A stretch of DNA of 64,000 nt, taken from positions 3,968,001 to 4,032,000 of the forward strand of contig NZ_CP068082.1 of assembly GCF_016724845.1 (NCBI RefSeq), read 5' to 3'. Made by a program: the position numbers and the translations under genes. This stretch comes from Sphingobacterium spiritivorum. GTDB taxonomy: Bacteria > Bacteroidota > Bacteroidia > Sphingobacteriales > Sphingobacteriaceae. Shown here in pieces: positions 9,128 to 17,895 of the stretch; the stretch's first letter is position 1; each line of letters opens with the position of its first letter. The notes under the pieces are model-generated. The model made no database searches and was not told the origin of the DNA. It saw only the letters and a program-made list of their open reading frames with translations.

Positions 9128-9751
9128 ATGCTAGTAAAGAAAGCTGAATTCGTCTGCAGCAATACAAGAGTCGACAAACTTCCTGATCCTACATTGCCTG
9201 AGTATGCTTTTATCGGACGTTCTAACGTCGGTAAATCTTCTCTGATCAATGCTATGACCAACAAAAAGGGACTTGCCAAGACCTCACAAAAACCAGGGAA
9301 AACACAACTGATCAATCATTTTATTATTAATGATGAATGGTTTTTGGTGGATTTACCGGGATATGGCTTTGCCCAGACTTCAAAGACAAACCGCTCGGAA
9401 TGGCAAAAATTTATCAGAAGATATCTGACACACCGCGATAATCTGCAGTGTGTATTTGTGCTGATAGACAGTCGCCATGAGCCACAGAAAATAGATCTGG
9501 ATTTTTGTTGCTGGTTAGGGGAGTGCGGACTTCCGTTTATGCTGGTTTTCACAAAAGCCGATAAACAGTCTGCTGTGAAATCGGATGTGAATATCGCTAA
9601 ATTCAGAAAATCACTGTTACAATGGTTTGAAGAGGTACCTCCTCATTTCCTTACTTCTGCGGAAGCAAAGACAGGCTGTGAACCTATTTTGGAAATGATC
9701 AATGACATTAATACGCGTTTCGTTCCGCCGGAGGTTGACGATAAGTTTTAA
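9128..9751 (+). CDS. engB: Ribosome biogenesis GTP-binding protein EngB/YsxC
   Basis: A 207-residue TRAFAC GTPase that assists late assembly of the 50S ribosomal subunit. All G motifs are visible: G1 GRSNVGKSS at 30-38, G2 T in the KTSQKPGKTQ switch, G3 DLPGYG at 75-80 and G4 TKAD at 142-145. The N-terminus aligns naturally with the family (AEFVCSNTRVDKLPDPTLPE before G1), supporting the ATG at 9128. It sits 9 bases upstream of the UbiA-type gene and is likely co-transcribed with it. Confidence 0.96.
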   Translation: MLVKKAEFVCSNTRVDKLPDPTLPEYAFIGRSNVGKSSLINAMTNKKGLAKTSQKPGKTQLINHFIINDEWFLVDLPGYGFAQTSKTNRSEWQKFIRRYLTHRDNLQCVFVLIDSRHEPQKIDLDFCCWLGECGLPFMLVFTKADKQSAVKSDVNIAKFRKSLLQWFEEVPPHFLTSAEAKTGCEPILEMINDINTRFVPPEVDDKF

Positions 9752-9760
9752 GTAGTTTGT

Positions 9761-10615
9761 ATGAAGAAGTATTTTTCTTTAGTCTTATTTGCACACAGTG
9801 TTTTTGCCCTTCCGTTTGCCCTGATCGGATTTTTTCTGGCCGTACACACTACATCTTACTCATTCGAATGGATAAAACTTGTACTGATGCTGGTTTGTAT
9901 GGTGACAGCGCGGAATGCTGCTATGGCCTTCAACAGATACCTGGACAGAGATATTGATGCTAAAAATCCACGCACAGTTATGCGTGATATCCCTGCAGGT
10001 CGTATCAGCGCCCGTCAGGCTTTATTATTTACGATTATCAATTGTGCGATTTTTACAGGAGCTACTTACCTGATCAATCCGTTGTGCTTCTATTTGTCAC
10101 CGATAGCTTTATTTGTTGTCCTTTTTTATAGTTATACCAAACGCATCACTCCTTTATGTCATCTGGTACTGGGAGTTGGTCTTGGACTGGCGCCAATAGG
10201 AGCTTATCTGGTGGTGACAGGACAATTTAATATCATTCCGGTCTTTTACGGTATCGCTGTCATGACATGGGCCAGTGGTTTTGATATTATTTATGCTTTG
10301 CAGGATGAAGCATTTGATCGTGCCAACAATCTGAATTCTATTCCGGTAAGACTGGGGACCAAAAATGCCTTGCGGGTATCTGAGTGCCTTCATGTCATCT
10401 CTTTTATATTTGTTATCCTGCCTGCATTTTATATGCATGTCAGTTGGTTCTATTATCTGGGATTGGCATTTTATGGTCTGTTGCTGATCTATCAGCACAG
10501 GATTGTGAGCCCTGCAGATCTCAGCAAGGTAGACAGGGCATTTATGACGACAAATGGTATTGCCTCTGTCATATTCGCAGTATTTTACCTTTTGGATGTG
10601 ATTTTTTTACAATAA
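9761..10615 (+). CDS. UbiA-family aromatic prenyltransferase (4-hydroxybenzoate polyprenyltransferase-like, possibly MqnP)
   Basis: A 284-residue integral membrane protein with about eight helices. It carries both Mg2+/diphosphate-binding Asp-rich motifs of the UbiA superfamily: NRYLDRDID at 58-66 and DIIYALQDEAFD at 175-186. The family attaches a polyprenyl chain to an aromatic acid. Bacteroidota use menaquinone, so the ubiquinone annotation often given to these proteins may mislead. A role in quinone synthesis such as MqnP of the futalosine route is a guess that depends on genes outside this window. It follows engB by 9 bases. Confidence 0.88.
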   Translation: MKKYFSLVLFAHSVFALPFALIGFFLAVHTTSYSFEWIKLVLMLVCMVTARNAAMAFNRYLDRDIDAKNPRTVMRDIPAGRISARQALLFTIINCAIFTGATYLINPLCFYLSPIALFVVLFYSYTKRITPLCHLVLGVGLGLAPIGAYLVVTGQFNIIPVFYGIAVMTWASGFDIIYALQDEAFDRANNLNSIPVRLGTKNALRVSECLHVISFIFVILPAFYMHVSWFYYLGLAFYGLLLIYQHRIVSPADLSKVDRAFMTTNGIASVIFAVFYLLDVIFLQ

Positions 10616-10662
10616 TAGCCGGAGATTTTCATAAGTTTGCCCCAATATAGTGACGACAATAG

Positions 10663-10693
10663 TTGTCTATTCTTTAAGAAATACTTTTATTTG
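10663..10693 (+). promoter_or_regulatory. Candidate promoter for topA
   Basis: TTG at 10663-10665, a 20-base spacer, then TTTATTTG at 10686-10693 (7 of 8 to TAnnTTTG). The predicted start at about 10698 leaves a 15-base leader before the ATG at 10713. Confidence 0.45.
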
Positions 10694-10712
10694 CAGAAAT
10701 CAAAATACATAG

Positions 10713-13082
10713 ATGGCTAAAAATTTGCTCATAGTAGAGTCGCCTGCTAAGGCTAAAACAATCGAAGGATATTTGGGAAAGGACTTTCTGGTGAAGTCTA
10801 GTTATGGACATATCAGGGATCTGGTGAAGACAGATGATGCCATTGATACGGAAAATAACTTTCAACAGAAGTACGAAGTTCCTTCAGATAAAAAGGCTGT
10901 AGTCAGTGAGTTGAAAAAATTAGCAAAAGAAGCCGAAATGGTGTGGCTCGCGTCCGATGAGGACCGGGAAGGAGAAGCGATTTCCTGGCACTTATACGAA
11001 ACTTTAGGACTAAAAGAGCAAAATACAAAACGTATTGTCTTTCATGAAATTACAAAGCCGGCTATTCTGAAAGCAATAGAAACTCCCCGCACAATAGATT
11101 ACAATCTGGTAAATGCACAGCAGGCCAGACGTGTGCTGGATCGTTTGGTGGGATTCGAATTGTCACCTGTATTATGGCGTAAAGTCAAACCTTCTCTTTC
11201 TGCTGGTCGTGTACAGTCTGTGGCTGTAAGACTTATTGTAGAGCGCGAAAGAGAAATCAATAAATTTGAAGCAGAGGCTTCATTCAAGATAATTGCTCTT
11301 TTTCTGACAGGAAAGGGCAAAGAACAGTTTAAAGCTGAATTACCTCAGCGCTTTGAAACGGAGGCAGAAGCAGCACAATTTCTGAAAGATTGTATCTCCG
11401 CTTCTTTTTCAGTGTCCTCACTGGAGAAAAAACCGGCCAAAAGAACACCTTCAGCACCTTTCACGACCTCTACGCTTCAGCAGGAGGCCAGTCGTAAGCT
11501 GGGCTTTTCGGTTGCAAGAACAATGCAGGTCGCACAGCGCCTTTATGAAGCCGGACGTATTACCTATATGCGTACCGACTCAGTCAATCTGAGTGATACT
11601 GCAATAGAATCGGCTGAAAAAGAGATTACAAATGCTTATGGTAACAAATACCATAAGATGAGAAAATATAAAACAAAAGCGGCAGGAGCACAGGAAGCGC
11701 ACGAGGCTATTCGTCCTACCTATTTCTCTGATCACACCATTGAAGGTGATTCTTCTGAAAGACGCCTTTATGAATTAATCTGGAAACGTGCTATCGCTTC
11801 GCAAATGAGTGAGGCAGAGTTTGAAAAAACAACTGCAAAGATCGCTGTATCCACACGTTCGGAGATGCTTGTTGCGTCAGGAGAAGTGATGAAATTTGAC
11901 GGTTTCCTCAAAGTCTATATGGAATCTACGGATGAGGATACCGATCCTGGAACAGATGACGATTCTTCAAATACACTTTTACCTCCTTTAGAGCAAGGAC
12001 AGGCTGTGCAGTTGAAAACAATGAATGCTATTCAGCGTTTCTCCCGTCCTCCGGCGAGATATACAGAAGCTTCTCTGGTGAAGAAACTGGAAGAACTTGG
12101 TATAGGCCGTCCGTCTACTTATGCGCCTACGATTTCAACGATTCAAAATCGAGGATACGTAGAAAAAGAAGATAGAGAAGGACGTTCACGCGACTATCAG
12201 GTTTTGACCTTAGAAAACGGTCAGGTAAATACGGTGACTAAAACAGAGATTACAGGTGCTGAAAAATCTAAAATGTTCCCTACGGATATCGGTGTCCTGG
12301 TCAATGATTTTCTGGTAGAGCATTTTAAAGGGATCGTAGACTATCATTTTACGGCCAAAGTAGAGAAAGAGTTTGATGATATCGCTCAGGGACTTACAGA
12401 GTGGACAGAGATGATGAAAGGATTCTATGGCCCGTTTCATACCGAGGTACAGGATACACTTGAAAATGCCGAACGTGCTACACACGAACGTGAACTCGGT
12501 ACGGATCCTGAAACAGGAAAACCGGTAACTGTCAGAGTAGGTCGTTTCGGACCATTAGTACAGATTGGTAGTGCAGATGATGAAGAAAAACCAAGATTTG
12601 CGTCTCTTCGTAAAGGTCAGATGATCGAAACCATTACTTTTGAAGATGCTTTGGAACTGTTCAAGCTGCCTAAAAAAGTAGGTGCTTTTGAAGAAAAAGA
12701 TATGACCGTTGCGATTGGTCGTTTCGGACCTTATATCAGACATGACGGTTCATTCTATTCCTTACCGAAAGGGATGGATCCGCATGACGTGACGGAAGAA
12801 GAAGCGATCGAGATCATAAAAGATAAAAGACAGAAAGATAAAGATAAAGTAATCCGTGTATTTGATGAAAATCCGGATGCACAGATCGAAAATGGAAGAT
12901 GGGGACCTTTTATTCGTTTTGGTAAGCAAAATATTAAAATCCCTAAAGGTACAGAAGTAGAGAAAATCAGCTATGAAGATGTATTGAAATGGGCTGAAGC
13001 AGATGCGCCGAAAGGTAAAGCTGCGAAAAGCACAGCCAAAAAAGCTGCTCCAAGGGCCAAAAAAACAACAGCAAAAAAGTAA
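10713..13082 (+). CDS. topA: DNA topoisomerase I (type IA)
   Basis: A 789-residue enzyme that relaxes negative supercoils by single-strand passage. It has an N-terminal Toprim domain with the glutamate in IVESPAKAKTIEGYLG and the acidic SDEDREGE at 81-88. The catalytic Tyr is Y285 in GRITYMRTDS. In place of Cys4 zinc ribbons, the C-terminus has three cysteine-free repeats (GRFGPLVQIG, GRFGPYIRHDG, GRWGPFIRFG; about residues 610-770) and a Lys/Ala-rich tail. This repeat type is common in Bacteroidota TopA. The next gene starts 26 bases downstream. Confidence 0.97.
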   Translation: MAKNLLIVESPAKAKTIEGYLGKDFLVKSSYGHIRDLVKTDDAIDTENNFQQKYEVPSDKKAVVSELKKLAKEAEMVWLASDEDREGEAISWHLYETLGLKEQNTKRIVFHEITKPAILKAIETPRTIDYNLVNAQQARRVLDRLVGFELSPVLWRKVKPSLSAGRVQSVAVRLIVEREREINKFEAEASFKIIALFLTGKGKEQFKAELPQRFETEAEAAQFLKDCISASFSVSSLEKKPAKRTPSAPFTTSTLQQEASRKLGFSVARTMQVAQRLYEAGRITYMRTDSVNLSDTAIESAEKEITNAYGNKYHKMRKYKTKAAGAQEAHEAIRPTYFSDHTIEGDSSERRLYELIWKRAIASQMSEAEFEKTTAKIAVSTRSEMLVASGEVMKFDGFLKVYMESTDEDTDPGTDDDSSNTLLPPLEQGQAVQLKTMNAIQRFSRPPARYTEASLVKKLEELGIGRPSTYAPTISTIQNRGYVEKEDREGRSRDYQVLTLENGQVNTVTKTEITGAEKSKMFPTDIGVLVNDFLVEHFKGIVDYHFTAKVEKEFDDIAQGLTEWTEMMKGFYGPFHTEVQDTLENAERATHERELGTDPETGKPVTVRVGRFGPLVQIGSADDEEKPRFASLRKGQMIETITFEDALELFKLPKKVGAFEEKDMTVAIGRFGPYIRHDGSFYSLPKGMDPHDVTEEEAIEIIKDKRQKDKDKVIRVFDENPDAQIENGRWGPFIRFGKQNIKIPKGTEVEKISYEDVLKWAEADAPKGKAAKSTAKKAAPRAKKTTAKK

Positions 13083-13108
13083 CTTTAATCATTGATATAG
13101 AGCGTTGC

Positions 13109-13522
13109 ATGAAAAAAGATTTGCCTGAAAATATTGTAGAAGATATTCTGATTTCTGTGGTGTTGGAAGGAGATACACCGACTTCACAAAACTGGAAAGT
13201 ATATCTGATCAATGAAAAAAATGAAGGATTGGAAAATGTGTTTGTCACTTCAAAAGGCTATGGAAAAAAAGACGGTAAGGAAGTGAAGACTACAACCCTC
13301 AGACATTTTATCGGAGATGTTGCACCGGTTTCGTTCGTTAAAATAGAGGCCATTGATGATCAGGTTTTCGGATTGACAAATGAGTATTGGTTAAGTTATT
13401 ATATAGGAGGGGTGATTTATGATAAAAAATACATCTTCCTTCCGGAAAGTATTGTTGATGAAAATCTCTCAAAGGTTCCTTTGGTCAACAAGCCAGGAGT
13501 CATTATAGGAGGAAATGTTTAA
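13109..13522 (+). CDS. Conserved hypothetical protein between topA and cmk
   Basis: A 137-residue soluble protein with no signal peptide or membrane helix. It is rich in beta-strand-like segments (ISVVLEGD, NWKVYLINEKNEGLENVFVTSKGYG, VSFVKIEAIDD) and ends in KPGVIIGGNV. I recognise no catalytic motif. The gene is squeezed between topA (26-base gap) and cmk (3-base gap), so it is almost certainly translated and co-expressed with cmk. Some homologues may carry tRNA-synthetase-related names, but nothing in this sequence supports aminoacylation. Confidence 0.75.
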   Translation: MKKDLPENIVEDILISVVLEGDTPTSQNWKVYLINEKNEGLENVFVTSKGYGKKDGKEVKTTTLRHFIGDVAPVSFVKIEAIDDQVFGLTNEYWLSYYIGGVIYDKKYIFLPESIVDENLSKVPLVNKPGVIIGGNV

Positions 13523-13525
13523 GAT

Positions 13526-14227
13526 ATGAGCACCCGACATAATTTTATTATTGCAATAGATGGTTTCTCTTCCTGCGGAAAGAGTACATTGGCAAAAGCT
13601 CTTGCTAAGAAATTAAATTTTGTATTTATCGATAGCGGAGCGATGTACCGTGCAGTCACACTGTATTTTATCCGTAAACAAATAGATATGAACAGTGAAG
13701 AAGCAATTAACAACGCTTTGGATCTTATACATATAGATTTTATTCCTAATACCGAAAAAACCGAGATACATCTCAATGATGAAGATATTTCAGACGAAAT
13801 CCGTCAGATGTATATTTCAGATAAAGTGAGTGAAGTCAGCGCTCTCAAAGCTGTTCGGAAAGCCATGGTCGCTCAGCAACAGAAACTGGGGAAGAGAAGA
13901 AATATTATCATGGATGGCCGGGATATAGGTACAACTGTATTTCCGGATGCCGATCTTAAGATCTTTATGACGGCAGATCCGATGGTTCGTGCAGAACGCA
14001 GATACCTGGAATTAACGGCAAAAGGGGAACGCGTTACAATGAAAGATGTGATGGAAAACCTTGCTCACCGTGATCATATAGACAGTACCCGCGAAGAAAG
14101 TCCGCTAAGACAGGCTGAAGATGCTATTGTACTGGATAATTCGGATCTCAATCAGGAAGAACAGCTCGAATTTGTAATCGAAGAGTACATGAAAATTAAA
14201 GAAAGCCGAAAAGTAGTCAAATCCTAA
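13526..14227 (+). CDS. cmk: Cytidylate kinase
   Basis: A 233-residue P-loop kinase that phosphorylates CMP/dCMP to the diphosphate with ATP in the cytoplasm. The P-loop GFSSCGKST lies at about 13-21, followed by FIDSGAMYRAVT, the NMP-binding region typical of Cmk. Further landmarks are MDGRDIGTTVFPDADLKIFMTA and RxxR-type lid residues (AERRYLEL, REESPLRQAEDA). Length and order match bacterial Cmk. It starts 3 bases after the preceding hypothetical gene and ends before the hairpin at 14260-14285. Confidence 0.96.
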   Translation: MSTRHNFIIAIDGFSSCGKSTLAKALAKKLNFVFIDSGAMYRAVTLYFIRKQIDMNSEEAINNALDLIHIDFIPNTEKTEIHLNDEDISDEIRQMYISDKVSEVSALKAVRKAMVAQQQKLGKRRNIIMDGRDIGTTVFPDADLKIFMTADPMVRAERRYLELTAKGERVTMKDVMENLAHRDHIDSTREESPLRQAEDAIVLDNSDLNQEEQLEFVIEEYMKIKESRKVVKS

Positions 14228-14259
14228 AAGTAACATCAGGAGAGAATAATATATAAAAA

Positions 14260-14285
14260 GGGTTGCAAATTTACATTCGCAACCC
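14260..14285. terminator. Bidirectional terminator between cmk and the coiled-coil gene
   Basis: A 7-bp GGGTTGC/GCAACCC stem (14260-14266 with 14279-14285) flanked by AAAAA on one side and ATTTT on the other. It serves two convergent genes. Confidence 0.6.
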
Positions 14286-14311
14286 ATTTTCATTTGTAAT
14301 TTTGAAAAAAA

Positions 14312-14605
14312 CTATTTAATACTGTTGATTTGTTGCTGTTCTTTTAGCTTGTCAACATTATTTTTCTCACCGAAATCATCCGTTTTCTCCTGAAAGGAGT
14401 TTAACAAATCCCGTATTGCATCCGAATTGTCAGCTGTACGCTGGTAAATATCCGGAAGTGTGTTTTCCAGATTTTTATCTCCAAGTTCAATATTGTCAAC
14501 TTCAATTTTGCCGATTTTTTCTAATACAGCTTGTTGACTGTTACGTACGTCCTCGAGTTCACGTACAATCTTTTCCATCAACTCAAATTTTTTCAATTTA
14601 TCCAT
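14312..14605 (-). CDS. Small coiled-coil hypothetical protein
   Basis: A 97-residue hydrophilic protein with no Cys, signal peptide or membrane helix. Heptad-like helical segments (KKFELMEKIVRELEDVRNSQQAVLEKIGKIE at the N-terminus and AIRDLLNSFQEKTDDFGEK later) suggest a coiled coil. Family and function are not recognised. It is bounded on both sides by terminator-like hairpins, so it is its own transcription unit on the minus strand, which argues that it is a real gene. Confidence 0.65.
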   Translation of the reverse strand: MDKLKKFELMEKIVRELEDVRNSQQAVLEKIGKIEVDNIELGDKNLENTLPDIYQRTADNSDAIRDLLNSFQEKTDDFGEKNNVDKLKEQQQINSIK

Positions 14606-14664
14606 ACTATTCTATTTAAATCGTTACTACTATATAAACGATCAGCAGGCTGAATTGTTTTATT

Positions 14665-14701
14665 AAAAAGCCTTTTCATGTTTTGCATGAAAAGGCTTTT
14701 T
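14665..14701 (-). terminator. Terminator after the aminotransferase gene
   Basis: A perfect 16-bp stem (14665-14680 with 14686-14701, AAAAAGCCTTTTCATG) with loop TTTTG. It is T-rich on both exits and lies between the aminotransferase stop and the start of the coiled-coil gene. Confidence 0.85.
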
Positions 14702-14729
14702 AATATTTTTAGTGTTGTAATGATTTGAT

Positions 14730-15929
14730 TTACAGTGTTCTGCCTGGGTATTCGGCAAGCGCTTTTTCAAGGCATATAAGTGCGTTTTTTAAGTCAGACT
14801 GATTCAGTACATACGCCATACGTACCTCATTCAGACCTGCTCCGGGTGTACTGTAAAAGCCCGTTGCAGGTGCCATCATTACTGTTTGGTTTTCATATGA
14901 AAACGATTCCAGCATCCATTGACAGAATTTGTCAGCATTATCGATTGGTAATTTTGCAACGACATAAAATGCTCCTCCGGGATTAGGACAGAATACACCT
15001 TCAATACTGTTTAGTCCCTGGACCAATGTGTCTCTGCGCGCTGTATATTCTTTGGATACAGCTTCAAAATAACTGTCCGGCGTATCTACCGCAGCAGTGG
15101 CAGCAATCTGCGCTACAGCAGGAGGACTCAAGCGAGCCTGTGCAAATTTTAAAGCAACATTGTACAACTCTTTGTTTTTGGTCACCAGGCATCCCAGTCT
15201 GGCACCACAGGCAGAGTAACGTTTTGAAACAGTGTCAAAGATGACAACATGTTGTTCCAGACCTTCCAGATGCATAGGTGAAATAAAAGCTTTGCCATCA
15301 TAGCAAAACTCACGGTATGCTTCGTCCGAAAATAAAAACAAATCATATTTAAGACACAGATCACGTAATGCTTCCAATTCTTCACGGGAATACAGATATC
15401 CGGTCGGATTATTCGGGTTACAGATCGCAATAGCCTTCGTTTTATCGGTAATCAGTTTTTCGAATTCCGCAATAGGAGGCAATGCAAATCCATTATCAAT
15501 ATAAGACATAATCGGTTTGACAACAATATCTGCAGCACAGGCGAATCCGTTGTAATTTGCATAAAACGGCTCAGGGATAATAACTTCCTCTCCCGGATTA
15601 AGACAAGCCTGCATGGCAATGGTAATCGCTTCGGAACCTCCGTTAGTTACCAGGATGTCTGAAGCAGTGACATTATAATCAAGTTTATTGTAATATTCAA
15701 CCAGTTTATTTCTATACGCCGCAGTTCCTTCAGAAGGGGTGTAGGCCCATACTTTGAAATCAATATTCTTAATGGCATCTAACATAATCTGAGGCGTCTC
15801 GATATCCGGCTGGCCAATGTTTAAATGGTAGATTTTTTTTCCTTCTTTCTTGGCTTTATCTGCAAATGGTGTTAGTTTACGGATTGGCGAAGCGGGCATG
15901 TGAATGCCTTTACTTGAAATTGCTGGCAT
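14730..15929 (-). CDS. Class I/II PLP-dependent aminotransferase (aspartate aminotransferase-like)
   Basis: A 399-residue fold-type I aminotransferase. The PLP lysine is K236 in DTVSKRYSACGARLG, with the phosphate-binding Arg at 244. Asn in NPNNPTGYLY (171-180) and D202 in FLFSDEAYREF contact the cofactor, and the GGSEA motif is at 97-101. The N-terminal LNIGQPDIETP is typical of the AspC/AlaT-like subgroup. It probably transfers amino groups between an amino acid and 2-oxoglutarate; substrate specificity cannot be read from sequence. It is a single gene bounded by hairpins. Confidence 0.9.
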   Translation of the reverse strand: MPAISSKGIHMPASPIRKLTPFADKAKKEGKKIYHLNIGQPDIETPQIMLDAIKNIDFKVWAYTPSEGTAAYRNKLVEYYNKLDYNVTASDILVTNGGSEAITIAMQACLNPGEEVIIPEPFYANYNGFACAADIVVKPIMSYIDNGFALPPIAEFEKLITDKTKAIAICNPNNPTGYLYSREELEALRDLCLKYDLFLFSDEAYREFCYDGKAFISPMHLEGLEQHVVIFDTVSKRYSACGARLGCLVTKNKELYNVALKFAQARLSPPAVAQIAATAAVDTPDSYFEAVSKEYTARRDTLVQGLNSIEGVFCPNPGGAFYVVAKLPIDNADKFCQWMLESFSYENQTVMMAPATGFYSTPGAGLNEVRMAYVLNQSDLKNALICLEKALAEYPGRTL

Positions 15930-16029
15930 AGTAAATTGTTCTAAAATTTTGATGCCAAATCTACGAAATTTTTAATACTTAGCGGCTAGTATTTAGATAT
16001 ATATAATCTGTTCAGGCCGTTTAAACGAA

Positions 16030-16055
16030 CAAAGGCATCCGTTTGGATGCCTTTG
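16030..16055 (-). terminator. Terminator after the DUF1573 gene
   Basis: An 11-bp stem CAAAGGCATCC with GGATGCCTTTG (16030-16040 and 16045-16055) and a GTTT loop, placed just past the stop of the minus-strand DUF1573 gene. Confidence 0.7.
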
Positions 16056-16080
16056 CGAATTTTCTTTTGAAGGGAGCTTG

Positions 16081-16455
16081 TTATTCAACAATTCCTTTGA
16101 TGTATAATGTTTTTACCGGAGTTTTTGTATTAGAAGTTACAGTAAAACTCTTTGTAAAAGGACCTTTTGAAGCCGCATTATACGTTACTTTTACTACACC
16201 TGCATCTCCGGGTTTGATCGGAGTTTTAGTGAATTCAGCAACTGAACATCCGCAAGCTGGCTTTACATCAGAGATGATAATAGGTTCTGAACCGCCATTT
16301 GTAAATTTGAATTCATATGAAGCTGGCTTTGCTACAGGAATGCTGTTAAAGTCATGTGTTTCTTTCTCGAATTTAAATTCACCTTTACCTGTCTGCATCG
16401 AGGTAAATCCTACGAATGCAATTACTACTGCTACGATGGCGAAGAGATTTTTCAT
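16081..16455 (-). CDS. DUF1573 domain protein, secreted
   Basis: A 124-residue protein with an N-terminal hydrophobic signal (MKNLFAIVAVVIAFVGFTS) and one DUF1573 domain, an immunoglobulin-like beta-sandwich. Visible family marks are HDFNSIPVAKPASYEFKFTN, IIISDVKPACGCSVAEF with the conserved CGC, and KPGDAGVVKVTYNA. These proteins are abundant in the Bacteroidota periplasm and have no established activity. It is a single gene on the minus strand. Confidence 0.85.
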   Translation of the reverse strand: MKNLFAIVAVVIAFVGFTSMQTGKGEFKFEKETHDFNSIPVAKPASYEFKFTNGGSEPIIISDVKPACGCSVAEFTKTPIKPGDAGVVKVTYNAASKGPFTKSFTVTSNTKTPVKTLYIKGIVE

Positions 16456-16574
16456 ATTTCAATTTGTTTAAGTTAAGTATATCAATCTATGTACCAAATT
16501 TAGGCTATATCTATTTAAAACAATGGGTTATAACACCTTTTTAACAACAATATTACGAAAATGATGTAGTATTG

Positions 16575-17837
16575 TTACTTTAACTTGTCCTGTGTAGCCA
16601 TTTTCTTAATTCTTCCGGCCAGATTCCCGAGAGTCAAGCCCTGAACTAATATAGAAAAAATAACAACAAAATAGGTAATTCCTAAAACTAAGTCTTTATG
16701 TTCACCAACCGGAAGAGAAAGTGCCAGAGCGATAGAAACGCCGCCCCGCAAACCTCCCCACACCAATAATGTGGTTGCTGCTTTATTAATATTTAATTTG
16801 GGGAATAATCTTCCGGGAACATATATGGAAACAAAACGTGCAATCAATACCAGCACTACAGAAGTAAAGCCTAAGATCCAATAATTAGGAATGCTGGGTA
16901 TGATTAACAGTTCAAATCCGATAATCAGAAACAGAATCGCATTCAGGATCTCATCTATCAGTTCCCAGAATTTATTGAGGTAGTCTTTAGTTTCTTCAGA
17001 CATGGCACCCTTTGTATTGTTTTTATTACCGATGATCAACCCTGCGGCTACCATTGTAAGCGGTCCAGAACAATGAAAAGAATGTGCTACCAGATAACCG
17101 CCCATCACTACAGCCAGACTCATGAGTACCGATACTTTATAGTCATCAATCTTTCTCATCAGATAGGAGCAGAGCTGACCGAGGGCTATCCCAAGTACAA
17201 GACCTCCGCCGGCTTCTTTTACAAATAACCAGCCTACATTGGCAATCGTTACGTCTGTAGATGTGCCTAATGCAATATTCAGTAAGACGGCGAAAAGAAC
17301 TACTGCAACCCCGTCATTAAAGAGGGATTCACCCGCAAATTTTGTTTCAAGCGCTTTGGACACACCTGTTGTTTTGAGAATACTCAACACGGCAATCGGA
17401 TCGGTAGGAGAGATTAATGCTCCAAATATCAGGCAGTAGATCAGCGGTAGGTGGATGTTAAGAACCGGTAGGATATAATACATCAGTAAACCTACCATGA
17501 AAGTAGATATAACGACTCCCAAAGTAGAGAAGAACATGACTGCTCCTTTTTGACTTTTGAGATCGTTGATATTGATATGAATCGCTCCTGCAAAAAGTAA
17601 AAAATTAAGCATAGCCCCCATGAGCACATCCGAAAAGTCAAGTTTTGTGATCATAGAAGAAAACTTCGAAATTTCATTGCCAGCTATCCTGTCTCCGAAA
17701 AGAACGATGCATACGGATACCAATAATGCAATCAGCATAATGCCAATCGAAGAAGGCAGCCGGAGAAAGCGATGATTGAGGTAGGCGAAAATAGCTGCCA
17801 GAACTATTAAAATAGAAAATGTGTAGTATAATTCCAT
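16575..17837 (-). CDS. Na+/H+ (cation:proton) antiporter, CPA1/NhaP type
   Basis: A 420-residue inner-membrane protein with about 12 hydrophobic helices. The CPA1 core is visible: YCLIFGALISPTDPIAVLSILK, then FAGESLFNDGVAVVLF with the conserved ND pair of the transport site, and WGGLRGGVSIALALSLP near the C-terminus with the conserved Arg. It exchanges Na+ (or K+) for H+ in pH and salt homeostasis. No regulatory cytoplasmic tail is present. The kdsD stop is 58 bases upstream of its start on the same strand, so co-transcription is possible. Confidence 0.92.
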   Translation of the reverse strand: MELYYTFSILIVLAAIFAYLNHRFLRLPSSIGIMLIALLVSVCIVLFGDRIAGNEISKFSSMITKLDFSDVLMGAMLNFLLFAGAIHININDLKSQKGAVMFFSTLGVVISTFMVGLLMYYILPVLNIHLPLIYCLIFGALISPTDPIAVLSILKTTGVSKALETKFAGESLFNDGVAVVLFAVLLNIALGTSTDVTIANVGWLFVKEAGGGLVLGIALGQLCSYLMRKIDDYKVSVLMSLAVVMGGYLVAHSFHCSGPLTMVAAGLIIGNKNNTKGAMSEETKDYLNKFWELIDEILNAILFLIIGFELLIIPSIPNYWILGFTSVVLVLIARFVSIYVPGRLFPKLNINKAATTLLVWGGLRGGVSIALALSLPVGEHKDLVLGITYFVVIFSILVQGLTLGNLAGRIKKMATQDKLK

Positions 17838-17895
17838 GTGAGTAAGCGTTTGAATTCAAGAGTGCTATGCCGGAATTGTTCCGATGCTTACACGA

